Positions 32,582-39,276 of a DNA stretch of 39,276 bases are shown here, in pieces. This stretch comes from an uncultured Lachnospiraceae bacterium (GTDB lineage Bacteria; Bacillota; Clostridia; Lachnospirales; Lachnospiraceae): assembly GCA_944377325.1 (NCBI GenBank), contig CALWEP010000137.1, forward strand, positions 1 through 39,276. The letters are read 5' to 3'. The notes beneath the pieces are model-generated. The model was not told the DNA's origin. It worked only from the letters and a program-made list of their open reading frames with translations, and did not search any database. Positions within the stretch are counted from its first letter, which is position 1; each line of letters opens with the position of its first letter. A program made the translations under genes and the position numbers.

Positions 32582-32736
32582 CCGCTCCCGATCTGCCCTC
32601 GGGCAGAACTGCCAAAAAAAGGCTTCCTGATTCGCTGCGGATTCTGTTTTTTTATGCAGAATCCACAATTTCCCCGTACCGTTTCGTTTATTCTCCCCGA
32701 TTCTTTACGGGTATAAGAAAAAATTATGCTCTTCAT
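32572..32736 (-). CDS. Possible small protein, 54 codons, low confidence
   Basis: The 358-base gap 32482-32839 contains a minus-strand ATG at 32736 with AGAGGA seven bases before it, opening a 54-codon frame that ends at a TAA inside the terminator hairpin. The product (MKSIIFSYTRKE..., containing NCGFC) is basic, Cys-containing and resembles no family I know. The same DNA has several perfect inverted repeats: 32592-32607 (TCTGCCC-TC-GGGCAGA) and 32639-32664 (GGATTCTG with CAGAATCC). These argue for an RNA or repeat element instead. Either reading is possible. Confidence 0.2.
   Translation of the reverse strand: MKSIIFSYTRKESGRINETVRGNCGFCIKKQNPQRIRKPFFGSSARGQIGSGGN
32592..32664. repeat. Cluster of perfect inverted repeats
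   Basis: Two back-to-back hairpins, 32592-32607 (arms TCTGCCC/GGGCAGA, two-base loop) and 32639-32664 (arms GGATTCTG/CAGAATCC, ten-base loop), upstream of the amidohydrolase and of the terminator at 32554-32581. Spacing and density suggest a folded leader RNA or a dispersed intergenic repeat. Confidence 0.4.
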
Positions 32737-32795
32737 AACAATTTCCTCTGCCCATTTTTCGTAAAAACAAGAGACCCCATCCCCGTCCGGCGGAC

Positions 32796-32822
32796 AAAAA
32801 AACCGCACCGGATCCGGTGCGG
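32796..32822 (-). terminator. Intrinsic terminator of the second LysR gene
   Basis: A perfect 20-base palindrome CCGCACCGGATCCGGTGCGG (32803-32822) followed on the minus strand by seven T residues, 17 bases after the LysR stop. Confidence 0.92.
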
Positions 32823-32839
32823 AGTTCATTGCTGCTTAT

Positions 32840-33772
32840 TTATATGGAATTCTGCATTTTGTTCCCCTCAGCTACAAACAGCTCTATGAGCCGCTGCTCG
32901 TAATCTGTCAGGGTTTTTCCTTTGGGATAGGAAACGGACAGCCAGGATTCCGTATGCGCCCCGTCGGAACACCTGCAGTAAATGGGCGATTTATGATAAT
33001 ACATGGATTTTGCGTACTGCTCCCGGTTGAAGCCGATGCCCATCCCTTCCGCAACCAGCTGCATGGCCGTTTCGATATTTCTCAGTTCCATGACCTTTCC
33101 CGGGCAGATTCCCGCGCTTTCCAGAATTCGGTCCACCTGCACCCGAAGGCTTTGGTTCGGCGTAGGGAGAATGAAGGTCTCCTCCCCGCATTCCGCCAGA
33201 TCCAGGTAAGGATACGTACTCCCTCTCACGGAGCGGGCCTTTGACAGCAGAGGATGCCCCTGGGGCAGAGCCAGCAGCACCTGGTCTTTGTATATGGAGC
33301 GGCTTACCAGATCCCGGCAGGGATTCTGAAGGTTAAATATCAGCAGATCGAAATCGCCCCGCTCCACAATCTCGTCAAGCAGGGATTTCACCCCTTCTTT
33401 TATAATCACTTTCACATCCGGAAATTCTCTGCCGAACTGGGCCAGTACGGGAGCCAGCAGGGAGGGGGCTCGGCGAAGCTGAATGCAGATGGTCAGCTTC
33501 CCCTTTTTCCGGGTAAGTATTTCCGACAGGCCGTCCTGAAACCCCCTGTTTAAATCCAGCATCTTTCCGGCAATATCCAGGTAGAGGTCTCCGGCCTGAG
33601 TGGGCCTGAAATATTTTCCGCTGCGGTCAAACAATTTGACGCCAAGGGATTTTTCCAGATTGCTGATATAGGCGCTGAGAGCCGGCTGGGAAATATAAAG
33701 TTTCTGGGCTGCCTTTGTTATGTTTCCGCACTGGGCCAGCGTGGTAACATATTCCTGTTCCTTCTGATTCAT
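32840..33772 (-). CDS. LysR-family transcriptional regulator
   Basis: A full-length 310-residue LysR protein. The helix-turn-helix at about residues 15-42 reads GNITKAAQKLYISQPALSAYI, and the effector domain follows from about 90. GAGGAGAGGG precedes the ATG. The next genes in the same direction are the M20 amidohydrolase and the YfcC-type transporter pseudogene, which it probably controls. It has its own sigma-A promoter and terminator. The signal is unknown; an N-acyl amino acid is a reasonable guess by context. Confidence 0.92.
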   Translation of the reverse strand: MNQKEQEYVTTLAQCGNITKAAQKLYISQPALSAYISNLEKSLGVKLFDRSGKYFRPTQAGDLYLDIAGKMLDLNRGFQDGLSEILTRKKGKLTICIQLRRAPSLLAPVLAQFGREFPDVKVIIKEGVKSLLDEIVERGDFDLLIFNLQNPCRDLVSRSIYKDQVLLALPQGHPLLSKARSVRGSTYPYLDLAECGEETFILPTPNQSLRVQVDRILESAGICPGKVMELRNIETAMQLVAEGMGIGFNREQYAKSMYYHKSPIYCRCSDGAHTESWLSVSYPKGKTLTDYEQRLIELFVAEGNKMQNSI

Positions 33773-33804
33773 GCGATCCCTCTCCTCTGTGATATCTTAA
33801 GGAA

Positions 33805-33833
33805 ACTATAGCTTTTTTCCCGCCAAAAGTCAA
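33805..33833 (-). promoter_or_regulatory. Sigma-A promoter of the second LysR gene
   Basis: TTGACT (33828-33833) and TATAGT (33805-33810), 17-base spacer, minus strand, just after the stop of the PHP phosphoesterase gene. Confidence 0.8.
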
Positions 33834-33865
33834 TGCGCTGCCCGGACCCTCTCTTTGCCCCTTTC

Positions 33866-34585
33866 TTATTCCTTTTCCCGGTTCAGCACATAGTCCAGGC
33901 CTTCCGAGCTGTAATTGAGCACCAGCTCCGGAGGATATTCCGCCCTTCTTATCATCTCCTCCGCCTTTTCCAGCTGACCCACGTCATACCAGATGTGGGC
34001 ATCGCTTCCCAGAATCACAGGAAGGCGGTATTCCTTGGCAACGGCCAGCCAACGGGCCGTGTTTTTTTCTGCGTTGCGCCGTCCGGACCGGGCGCAGAAG
34101 GAAGAGTTGTTCACTTCCAGAGCCACCTTCCGTCTGGCCGCTGCCGCAATCAGCCGCTCATATTCCAGCGGATAGCGGTCATCATCCGGATGACCGATGA
34201 TTTTTACCTGCGGATTTTCCATGGCACGTATGAGCGCGTCCGTATTCCGGGCCGGCGTGCCGGGCGCAATACAGGGTATATGAAGGCTGGCAATCACGTA
34301 ATCCATCTTCTTAAGAATACTCTCATCCAAATCCAGTCTGCCGTTAAAATCCATAATATTGGCCTCTGTTCCGGTATATATGTCCACTCCCAGAATATTC
34401 GGCCGAACCGCCTTGAAATTACCGAAATAGATGGCTCCCGCCGATCCCGGCATGGCCGGACCGTGATCAGACATCCCCAGGGCCTTCAGCCCTTTTTTCG
34501 CCGCCTCCTCCGCATTTTCCTTCAGCGTACTGAATCCATGGCCGCTGGCAACCGTATGCGTATGCAAGTCAAAATATATTTTCAT
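33866..34585 (-). CDS. PHP-domain phosphoesterase (YcdX-like)
   Basis: A 239-residue PHP-family metal-dependent phosphoesterase. The metal ligands appear in order: DLHTHT near the N-terminus, MSDHGP, GTEANI (Glu), ASLH, IGHPDD, LEVNN and LGSDAH. This fits the trinuclear-zinc YcdX-like phosphatase subgroup. A longer in-frame opening reaches 34678 inside the ABC ATPase gene. The ATG at 34585, with GGAGGAG just before it, gives the standard start MKIYFDLHTH. It is the last gene of the five-gene operon, 13 bases after the ATPase. Together with an epimerase-like gene this suggests removal of a phosphate from an imported compound (inference). Confidence 0.88.
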   Translation of the reverse strand: MKIYFDLHTHTVASGHGFSTLKENAEEAAKKGLKALGMSDHGPAMPGSAGAIYFGNFKAVRPNILGVDIYTGTEANIMDFNGRLDLDESILKKMDYVIASLHIPCIAPGTPARNTDALIRAMENPQVKIIGHPDDDRYPLEYERLIAAAARRKVALEVNNSSFCARSGRRNAEKNTARWLAVAKEYRLPVILGSDAHIWYDVGQLEKAEEMIRRAEYPPELVLNYSSEGLDYVLNREKE

Positions 34586-34598
34586 GGCTCCTCCGTGT

Positions 34599-35627
34599 TC
34601 ATGCAGAAAGTGTGAGAGACACCTGATCTCCCGGATTGTATTCCGTCTGAAAGCTGCTGTAGACAGTAAAGATTTCATCCCTGTACTGTACGGAATAGTG
34701 GATTTCTCTTCCGTTGTACTGTTTGCCGGCTATGATTGCGGGCAGTCCCTTTCCCTCCGGAAGAATATTGATCTGCTCCGGCCTCACCGGATAAAGCCCC
34801 TTAGCGCGGAATTCGGCAGCAATCATGGGATTGGACAGCAAAAGATTCTCGTGATCCACCTTAAAGCAGTCATTGCTCCATACCCCCTTTAGCAGATTGC
34901 ACCTGCTCACAAAGGTAGCGGCAAATACGGTCTGAGGATCCATATATATTTCCCTGGGAGTTCCCACCTGCTCAATGGCTCCGTCCTTCATAATAATAAT
35001 CCGGTCTGCCATGGCCAAAGCCTCGCTCTGATCGTGAGTAACGTAAAGAACGGTAGCTCCCGTCAGTTTGTGAATGTTCCGAATTTCCCGGCGCATCTCC
35101 AGCTTCAGCTCCGCATCCAGAGCGCTCAGCGGCTCATCCATAAGGAGGATGGACGGCTGGCCTACAATGGCTCTGGCCAGAGCCACTCTCTGCCGCTGGC
35201 CTCCGGACAGCTGTCCGGGAAGCCGGTTCTCATACGGCTTCAGCCCGGTGCATCCGATCGCCCGGTCTGCCGCCTCCTTCCTCTCCTCTTCCGTCATATG
35301 TCTGTGTCTCGGGCTTTTCAAGGGAAACTCCACATGCTGTCGTACGGTCATGTGCGGCCACAGGGCAAAGGACTGGAACACCATTCCCAAATCCCTCTTT
35401 TCCACCGGAACCATATATCCCTCTCCGGAATAAATCTGGTCATTGAGCCTGACAATCCCGCCAGAAGGCTCCACAAAACCGCCTATGATTCTCAGCAGCG
35501 TTGTTTTGCCGCATCCGGAGGGGCCCAGTATGGCAATAAATTCCGAATCTCTCACGTCCAGATTAATTTCCCTGAGCGCTTGGGTTTTGCCGAAGCTTTT
35601 TGTTACCTGCTGAATATGTAGGCTCAT
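34599..35627 (-). CDS. ABC transporter ATP-binding protein (FbpC/PotA type)
   Basis: A 342-residue ATPase. Walker A GPSGCGKTT, the signature LSGGQRQRVALARA, Walker B ILLMDEPLSALD and the switch His in YVTHDQSEAL are complete. A TOBE-like C-terminal domain (about 240-342) is present. It energises the permease encoded immediately upstream. Its ATG, preceded by AAGGAGG, lies within the permease gene, so the two overlap by 65 bases, much more than the usual four. Confidence 0.95.
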   Translation of the reverse strand: MSLHIQQVTKSFGKTQALREINLDVRDSEFIAILGPSGCGKTTLLRIIGGFVEPSGGIVRLNDQIYSGEGYMVPVEKRDLGMVFQSFALWPHMTVRQHVEFPLKSPRHRHMTEEERKEAADRAIGCTGLKPYENRLPGQLSGGQRQRVALARAIVGQPSILLMDEPLSALDAELKLEMRREIRNIHKLTGATVLYVTHDQSEALAMADRIIIMKDGAIEQVGTPREIYMDPQTVFAATFVSRCNLLKGVWSNDCFKVDHENLLLSNPMIAAEFRAKGLYPVRPEQINILPEGKGLPAIIAGKQYNGREIHYSVQYRDEIFTVYSSFQTEYNPGDQVSLTLSA

Positions 35628-37308
35628 GGCCCTTTTCCTCCTTATATTGAAACAATAGTTTTTTTCTGTTGATCAGACAGTAGCCTGCGATAATCATTGC
35701 CGTAATCATAACGGACATGGCCGCCGCCAGATTGTAATCTCCGCCCTGCTGATAGTTGAAAATGGTCAGGCCGATCGTTTTCGTCCCGGCGGAAGCCAGC
35801 ATGGATGACAGCGTCAGCTCCGTAAATGCGGGGACAAAAATCATAAAGGCTCCGGAAAGGATCGGTCCTGTCAGCAGAGGAAGCAGAATTCTTCCCCACA
35901 GCGCCCCAATTCCCCGTCCGCTGGCAGCGGCCGCCTCTTCACAGGCCGGGTCCACTGTCAGCAGCGCCGTTGTGCTGCCTTTGATCTGGAGAACAAGATA
36001 ACGGGTGATATAGGCAATCACCAGGATAGAAATGGTGCCGTACACTCCCGGCCTGAAACCGGGCACCGGCTCTGTCCAGTGAAAGATCATTGCCAGCGCC
36101 AGAACGATCCCCGGAATGGCATAAGTCAAAGCTGCGCACCGTTCCAGCAGGTGCGCGCTGCGGCTGTTTTTCCTTACCTTGGCATATGCAATGGCCGTCC
36201 CCAGCACAATGCACGCCAGGCTGGTTACGACAGCCAAAAGCAGACTGTTTCTCACCGCTGCCGCCACGCCTCTGTTATGAAAAAGGAATGCGAAATTTTC
36301 CAGCGTCAGATTTTCCGCCCGGAGCTTAAGTCCGTAGGATTTCAGGAACGCATTGAGCACCATGGAAATCATGGGAATGATGTTCAGCACCAGAAGAATG
36401 CCTATGGTTCCCCACTCCGCCGCCAGCCTCTTCCCACCGGTCAGACGGATTCTCACCGAATAGTCTTCCCGGATGCTGTCCGTGAACGCTCCTCTCCTCA
36501 CGAATACACCTTCCATCAGAGTTCCGCCGACGGCGATCAGAGACAAAATCAGAGACAGAGCTGCGGCCAGAGGAAAGGCATTGGGGCCGAAGCCGATAGC
36601 CTTCTCATAAATGTAGGTACTCAGCACCGGTATGCCGGAAGAAATGCCGAGAAACGCAGGAACGGAAAAATTGTCAATTGCCGACAGAAAGGCCAGAACA
36701 CTTCCTGCCGCCACCGCCGGCAGGGCCGAAACCAGGTTAATCTTCACCATGGCCTGCTTCTGAGTATAGCCGCAGGCTCTCGCCGCCCATTCCATATCCC
36801 TGGGAATCTTTCTCAGCATATGAACCACATTGACGTATACGATGGGAATGTTGCAGATTCCCAGCACGAGAATGATCCCGCCCATTGTATAAATGTCTGC
36901 CGCAGGCAGCCCCAGAGCGGTCAGGAAACGGTTGAAGGACCCCTTTGTACTCAAAAAGCTGCTCCAGGACAGCGTGATAATATATGACGGGATTATAAAG
37001 GGCAGAAGGACCAGAAATTCCAGAAGGCCTTTTCTCTTTACATTGGTATAAGCGACCAGAAACGCCAGCCCGCTTCCTGCGGCAGCAGCCAGAGCCGTGG
37101 ATGTGAGGGCAATGACAACCGTATTGACAATCGCTTCCCTGGTCCTCTCTTCTGCCAGCAGCTCCGCAAAATTGCCCGGACCGTATCCGGTCTCACTCCG
37201 GAACCCCATGGCCAGAAGACGGAGCAGAGGGGCCAGAAACACCAGAACAGCCAGCAGATATACGGTTCCGCGGATCAGAAATGACCTTGCTTTGCGGTTG
37301 ATTTCCAT
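35563..37308 (-). CDS. Double-length ABC permease (FbpB/AfuB/PhnV-like)
   Basis: A 581-residue permease made of two fused halves, each with about six transmembrane helices. The cytoplasmic coupling loops are visible twice: AARACGYTQKQAMVKINL (first half) and EEAAAASGRGIGALWGRILLP (second half), matching the EAA pattern. Fused permeases are found in ferric-iron (FbpB), sugar-phosphate (AfuB) and 2-aminoethylphosphonate-like systems. The ribosome-binding site is AGGA six bases before the ATG. It is 18 bases downstream of the binding protein gene. Confidence 0.93.
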   Translation of the reverse strand: MEINRKARSFLIRGTVYLLAVLVFLAPLLRLLAMGFRSETGYGPGNFAELLAEERTREAIVNTVVIALTSTALAAAAGSGLAFLVAYTNVKRKGLLEFLVLLPFIIPSYIITLSWSSFLSTKGSFNRFLTALGLPAADIYTMGGIILVLGICNIPIVYVNVVHMLRKIPRDMEWAARACGYTQKQAMVKINLVSALPAVAAGSVLAFLSAIDNFSVPAFLGISSGIPVLSTYIYEKAIGFGPNAFPLAAALSLILSLIAVGGTLMEGVFVRRGAFTDSIREDYSVRIRLTGGKRLAAEWGTIGILLVLNIIPMISMVLNAFLKSYGLKLRAENLTLENFAFLFHNRGVAAAVRNSLLLAVVTSLACIVLGTAIAYAKVRKNSRSAHLLERCAALTYAIPGIVLALAMIFHWTEPVPGFRPGVYGTISILVIAYITRYLVLQIKGSTTALLTVDPACEEAAAASGRGIGALWGRILLPLLTGPILSGAFMIFVPAFTELTLSSMLASAGTKTIGLTIFNYQQGGDYNLAAAMSVMITAMIIAGYCLINRKKLLFQYKEEKGHEPTYSAGNKKLRQNPSAQGN

Positions 37309-37326
37309 GTGTTTTCCTGCCTTTCT

Positions 37327-38346
37327 CTACTGAAACAGCTGGCTGAACCGTTCTTTGTCCGCCTCTCTCGTCTGATACAGCTCTGCCGTGTCCCATGACA
37401 TAGGCTTGATCTCGTCGATTCCCTTAAGTCCCTCCGGCACCGCCACTCCGGACTTTACGGGAGTATAGCCAATCTCCGCGGTAAGCGTCTGTCCTTCCTC
37501 AGACAGAATGAAATCCACGAAAGCCTTTGCAAGCTCTTCATTGCGGGTGCCATTTACAATTCCCACCGGCTCCGTAACCGCAGGAGAGCCCTCTTCCGGA
37601 TAGATAAACGCTACGGATGCCCCGTCATTTTCAGAGCGGACCGCCATATAATCCACCAGCATTCCGCAGGCCTTCTCTCCGGAAACCACCGCATTCTGCA
37701 CGGCCCCGTTTCCCTTATCCACAGTCACGCCGTTGTTCTTCAGTCCCTGGAAATACTCCCAGCCCAGTCCTTCCGTTCTTGTCATAACGCCCAGATTATA
37801 GGCAGCCGCCCCGGAATAAAGCGGGCTGGGCATAATCACGCTGTCCTTATATGCCTCTCCCGTAAGATCCGAAAAACCTGCCGGGGGTGTCCGCACCAGA
37901 TCCGTATTGTACACAATCCCCGTGGTGATCACCTTGGTTCCCGTATACATATGATCCTTGTCAATGTACTCCTCCGGGATTCCCTCCAGTTCGGGAGATT
38001 CATATGCCGTCAGAAGCTCCTGCTCCTTCAGTGTCTCAAAAGTCACGCTGTCCGCCACCAGCAGTACGTCCGCCAGCACTGAGCCCGCCTGTTTTTCTGC
38101 CAGAACCTTGCTGACTACCTCCTCCGTGCCGGAGCGGAACACATCTACCTGAATTTCAGGCCATTTCTCATTGAAGCCGTCGATCAGAGTCTGCACGTCC
38201 GCCTCCGGCTGGGACGTATACAGCGTCAGCGTACCGGAAAGTGCTTCCGTCCCTGCCTGTGCTGTCTGCTGCTCCGCTCCTTGGCATCCTGCCAGCAGAA
38301 CCGCCGTGATTCCGGCTGCAACCATTCCTGTCATTTTCTTATTCAT
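37327..38346 (-). CDS. Lipoprotein substrate-binding protein (FbpA/AfuA-like)
   Basis: A 339-residue extracellular solute-binding protein. The signal peptide ends in the lipobox LLAGC (Cys about 19), so it is membrane-anchored outside the cell. The fold matches family 1/6 binding proteins of ferric-iron and organophosphate importers: TLYTSQPEADVQTLIDGF, IMPSPLYSGAAAYNLGVM and EPVGIVNGTRNEELAKAFVD. I see no adjacent Tyr pair of the kind that coordinates iron in FbpA, and the SGAA loop resembles phosphate-binding loops instead. The ATG at 38346 follows GGAGGAG, and an upstream in-frame extension (to 38433) is not supported. Confidence 0.9.
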   Translation of the reverse strand: MNKKMTGMVAAGITAVLLAGCQGAEQQTAQAGTEALSGTLTLYTSQPEADVQTLIDGFNEKWPEIQVDVFRSGTEEVVSKVLAEKQAGSVLADVLLVADSVTFETLKEQELLTAYESPELEGIPEEYIDKDHMYTGTKVITTGIVYNTDLVRTPPAGFSDLTGEAYKDSVIMPSPLYSGAAAYNLGVMTRTEGLGWEYFQGLKNNGVTVDKGNGAVQNAVVSGEKACGMLVDYMAVRSENDGASVAFIYPEEGSPAVTEPVGIVNGTRNEELAKAFVDFILSEEGQTLTAEIGYTPVKSGVAVPEGLKGIDEIKPMSWDTAELYQTREADKERFSQLFQ

Positions 38347-39142
38347 TGTTTTCTCCTCCGTTTTTTTCGTAAAAGATTGAATGTATAAATGAAAAGTTCC
38401 TGTGCGCCCCTTCTGATTCCGGGGAAGCATCAAGCCCTTCCATCACCATGGGAAGTCCCCGCCGGGACAGACGGCTGAGAATTTCATCCATTGGATAATC
38501 CCCGTCTTCCAGAAGCGTGTGGAGCCTGCCGCCTTTTCGGTTGCTCACATGAATTTTGGAAATCCTGCTTCCCCACCGGTCCATGGTGTCCCAGATCACC
38601 TCCGGTCTGTCGCAGTGGGCTACATCCAGCGTATAGGAAAAATCATCGAACAGCTCTCTGCATACGCTCTTCATTCCGTCCATGTCCGTAACAAATTCCC
38701 TGGAAGCCCTCTCCATAATTTCCAGAGAGATGCAGATACGATATCTCTGCGCATATTCCAGAATCTCTCTGAGAGACTCGTGGAGGTAGTCCTCATAGGG
38801 CATATCCGCTCCGGGAAGTGTGATGCGCCCGGGATGAACCGTTACCTCCCAGGCTCCCAGCGCGTCAGCCAGTTCAACGGAACGTTTCACCTCCCGAACT
38901 GACTGCTTCCTGATTCCCTCGTTCATAGACGCCAGATTCAGATCCCAGCTCTGGCTGTGAACGCAGGTTTTCAGCGGATACAGAGCGGAAAGCCTCCTGT
39001 ACTCTTCTGTTCTCCAGCCTTTGGAAAAAAACTGCTGCGCCCAAAGCTCGATCCCGTCCAGTCCGGCACGGTAGGTCATATCAAACATATCTTCCGGACA
39101 TCTGTTCCACATCATGGTGGAGGATATATAAATGACGGCCAT
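38339..39142 (-). CDS. Xylose-isomerase-like TIM-barrel sugar (phosphate) isomerase/epimerase
   Basis: A 267-residue TIM-barrel protein of the AP-endonuclease-2/xylose-isomerase-like family. Candidate metal ligands are the Glu of ISLEIMERAS (about residue 140), the Asp and His of YTLDVAHCDRPE (about 175), the His of SKIHVSNRKGGRLH (about 200) and the Glu of VMEGLDASPE (about 240). Two starts are possible, 39148 and 39142; AGGGGG spacing favours 39142. First gene of the operon; its stop overlaps the binding protein start by eight bases. It may epimerise, isomerise or aldol-cleave the imported sugar derivative (inference). Confidence 0.82.
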   Translation of the reverse strand: MAVIYISSTMMWNRCPEDMFDMTYRAGLDGIELWAQQFFSKGWRTEEYRRLSALYPLKTCVHSQSWDLNLASMNEGIRKQSVREVKRSVELADALGAWEVTVHPGRITLPGADMPYEDYLHESLREILEYAQRYRICISLEIMERASREFVTDMDGMKSVCRELFDDFSYTLDVAHCDRPEVIWDTMDRWGSRISKIHVSNRKGGRLHTLLEDGDYPMDEILSRLSRRGLPMVMEGLDASPESEGAHRNFSFIHSIFYEKNGGENNE

Positions 39143-39169
39143 CCTCATTCCCCCTAGTATAGTAATGGT

Positions 39170-39186
39170 GTAGTCAATAAGACTAC
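39170..39186. promoter_or_regulatory. Inverted repeat in the promoter region of the five-gene operon
   Basis: Perfect arms GTAGTC/GACTAC with a five-base AATAA spacer, in the region 39149-39276. A minus-strand TATACT (about 39156-39161) is the best -10 candidate, with no strong -35. The repeat sits on the -35 side and may be an operator for an unseen regulator. A second inverted repeat, GAAGAA/TTCTTC (39218-39233), lies farther upstream. No further gene is visible up to the window edge. Confidence 0.5.
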
Positions 39187-39276
39187 TCGGTTAATAAGTT
39201 TCTATGATTAAATAACAGAAGAAGGTGTTCTTCCTTCATCAGATGTTATCCTAAAATAATTATCATGTCTGACGGT

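Noticed and set aside
32564..32822. CRISPR array or known riboswitch
   Set aside because: The inverted repeats differ from one another and are not evenly spaced; no known aptamer core was recognised.
37327..38346. Annotation as a ferric-iron binding protein
   Set aside because: Overall similarity is to a family that also binds phosphorylated organics; I could not find the Tyr pair expected for iron, and the neighbours suggest a phosphate ester. Substrate left open.

Overview
The window looks like a chromosomal segment of an anaerobic, spore-forming Clostridia member, most likely Lachnospiraceae. The evidence is a T-box-controlled short-form prolyl-tRNA synthetase, a CotS-like spore coat protein, a sporulation-type polysaccharide deacetylase behind a promoter that resembles sigma-E, strong AGGAGG ribosome-binding sites, and many small operons. 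No tRNA, rRNA, integrase, transposase or CRISPR array is visible.

Layout. (1) 1-5290: a visibly more AT-rich block with a LysR regulator (cut by the window edge) divergent from an M20 hydrolase, an NhaC-type antiporter, a small PQ-loop membrane protein and diaminopropionate ammonia-lyase. This is probably a catabolic module for a 2,3-diaminopropionate derivative. (2) 5306-12419, all minus strand: acyltransferase 3, phosphoglucomutase, CotS-like protein, CCA-adding enzyme, and prolyl-tRNA synthetase with a complete T-box leader (specifier CCG). (3) 12473-14940: polysaccharide deacetylase, a small HD hydrolase and an unknown membrane-anchored protein. (4) 14951-18303: a PatB/MalY-type PLP enzyme plus a dicarboxylate/amino-acid symporter, divergent from a MarR regulator. 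Three GTTTA-N4/5-TAAAC palindromes lie in the shared promoter region. (5) 18367-23241: a glgB-mscS-malQ operon for glycogen with an embedded mechanosensitive channel; GlgB has a charged tail of about 100 residues. (6) 23284-27425: a phosphorelay operon (response regulator with HD-GYP, then Hpt, then hybrid histidine kinase), probably lowering c-di-GMP. (7) 27422-30142: a DUF3810 membrane protein, signal peptidase I and a YitT-family protein. (8) 30168-33833: an M20 amidohydrolase followed by a YfcC-type transporter broken by an internal deletion and frameshift, next to a second LysR regulator and a hairpin-rich intergenic stretch with a possible 54-codon ORF. (9) 33866-39142: a tight five-gene operon of a TIM-barrel isomerase/epimerase, a lipoprotein binding protein, a fused double-length permease, an ABC ATPase and a PHP-family phosphoesterase.

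How they work together. Regions 5, 4 and 1 look like storage-carbon and amino-acid metabolism. Region 6 is a self-contained signalling unit. Region 9 has the gene content expected for import and dephosphorylation or isomerisation of a phosphorylated organic compound, although its transporter resembles ferric-iron systems. It is the strongest candidate here for an undescribed system. All functions are read from protein motifs and gene order; no database search was possible.
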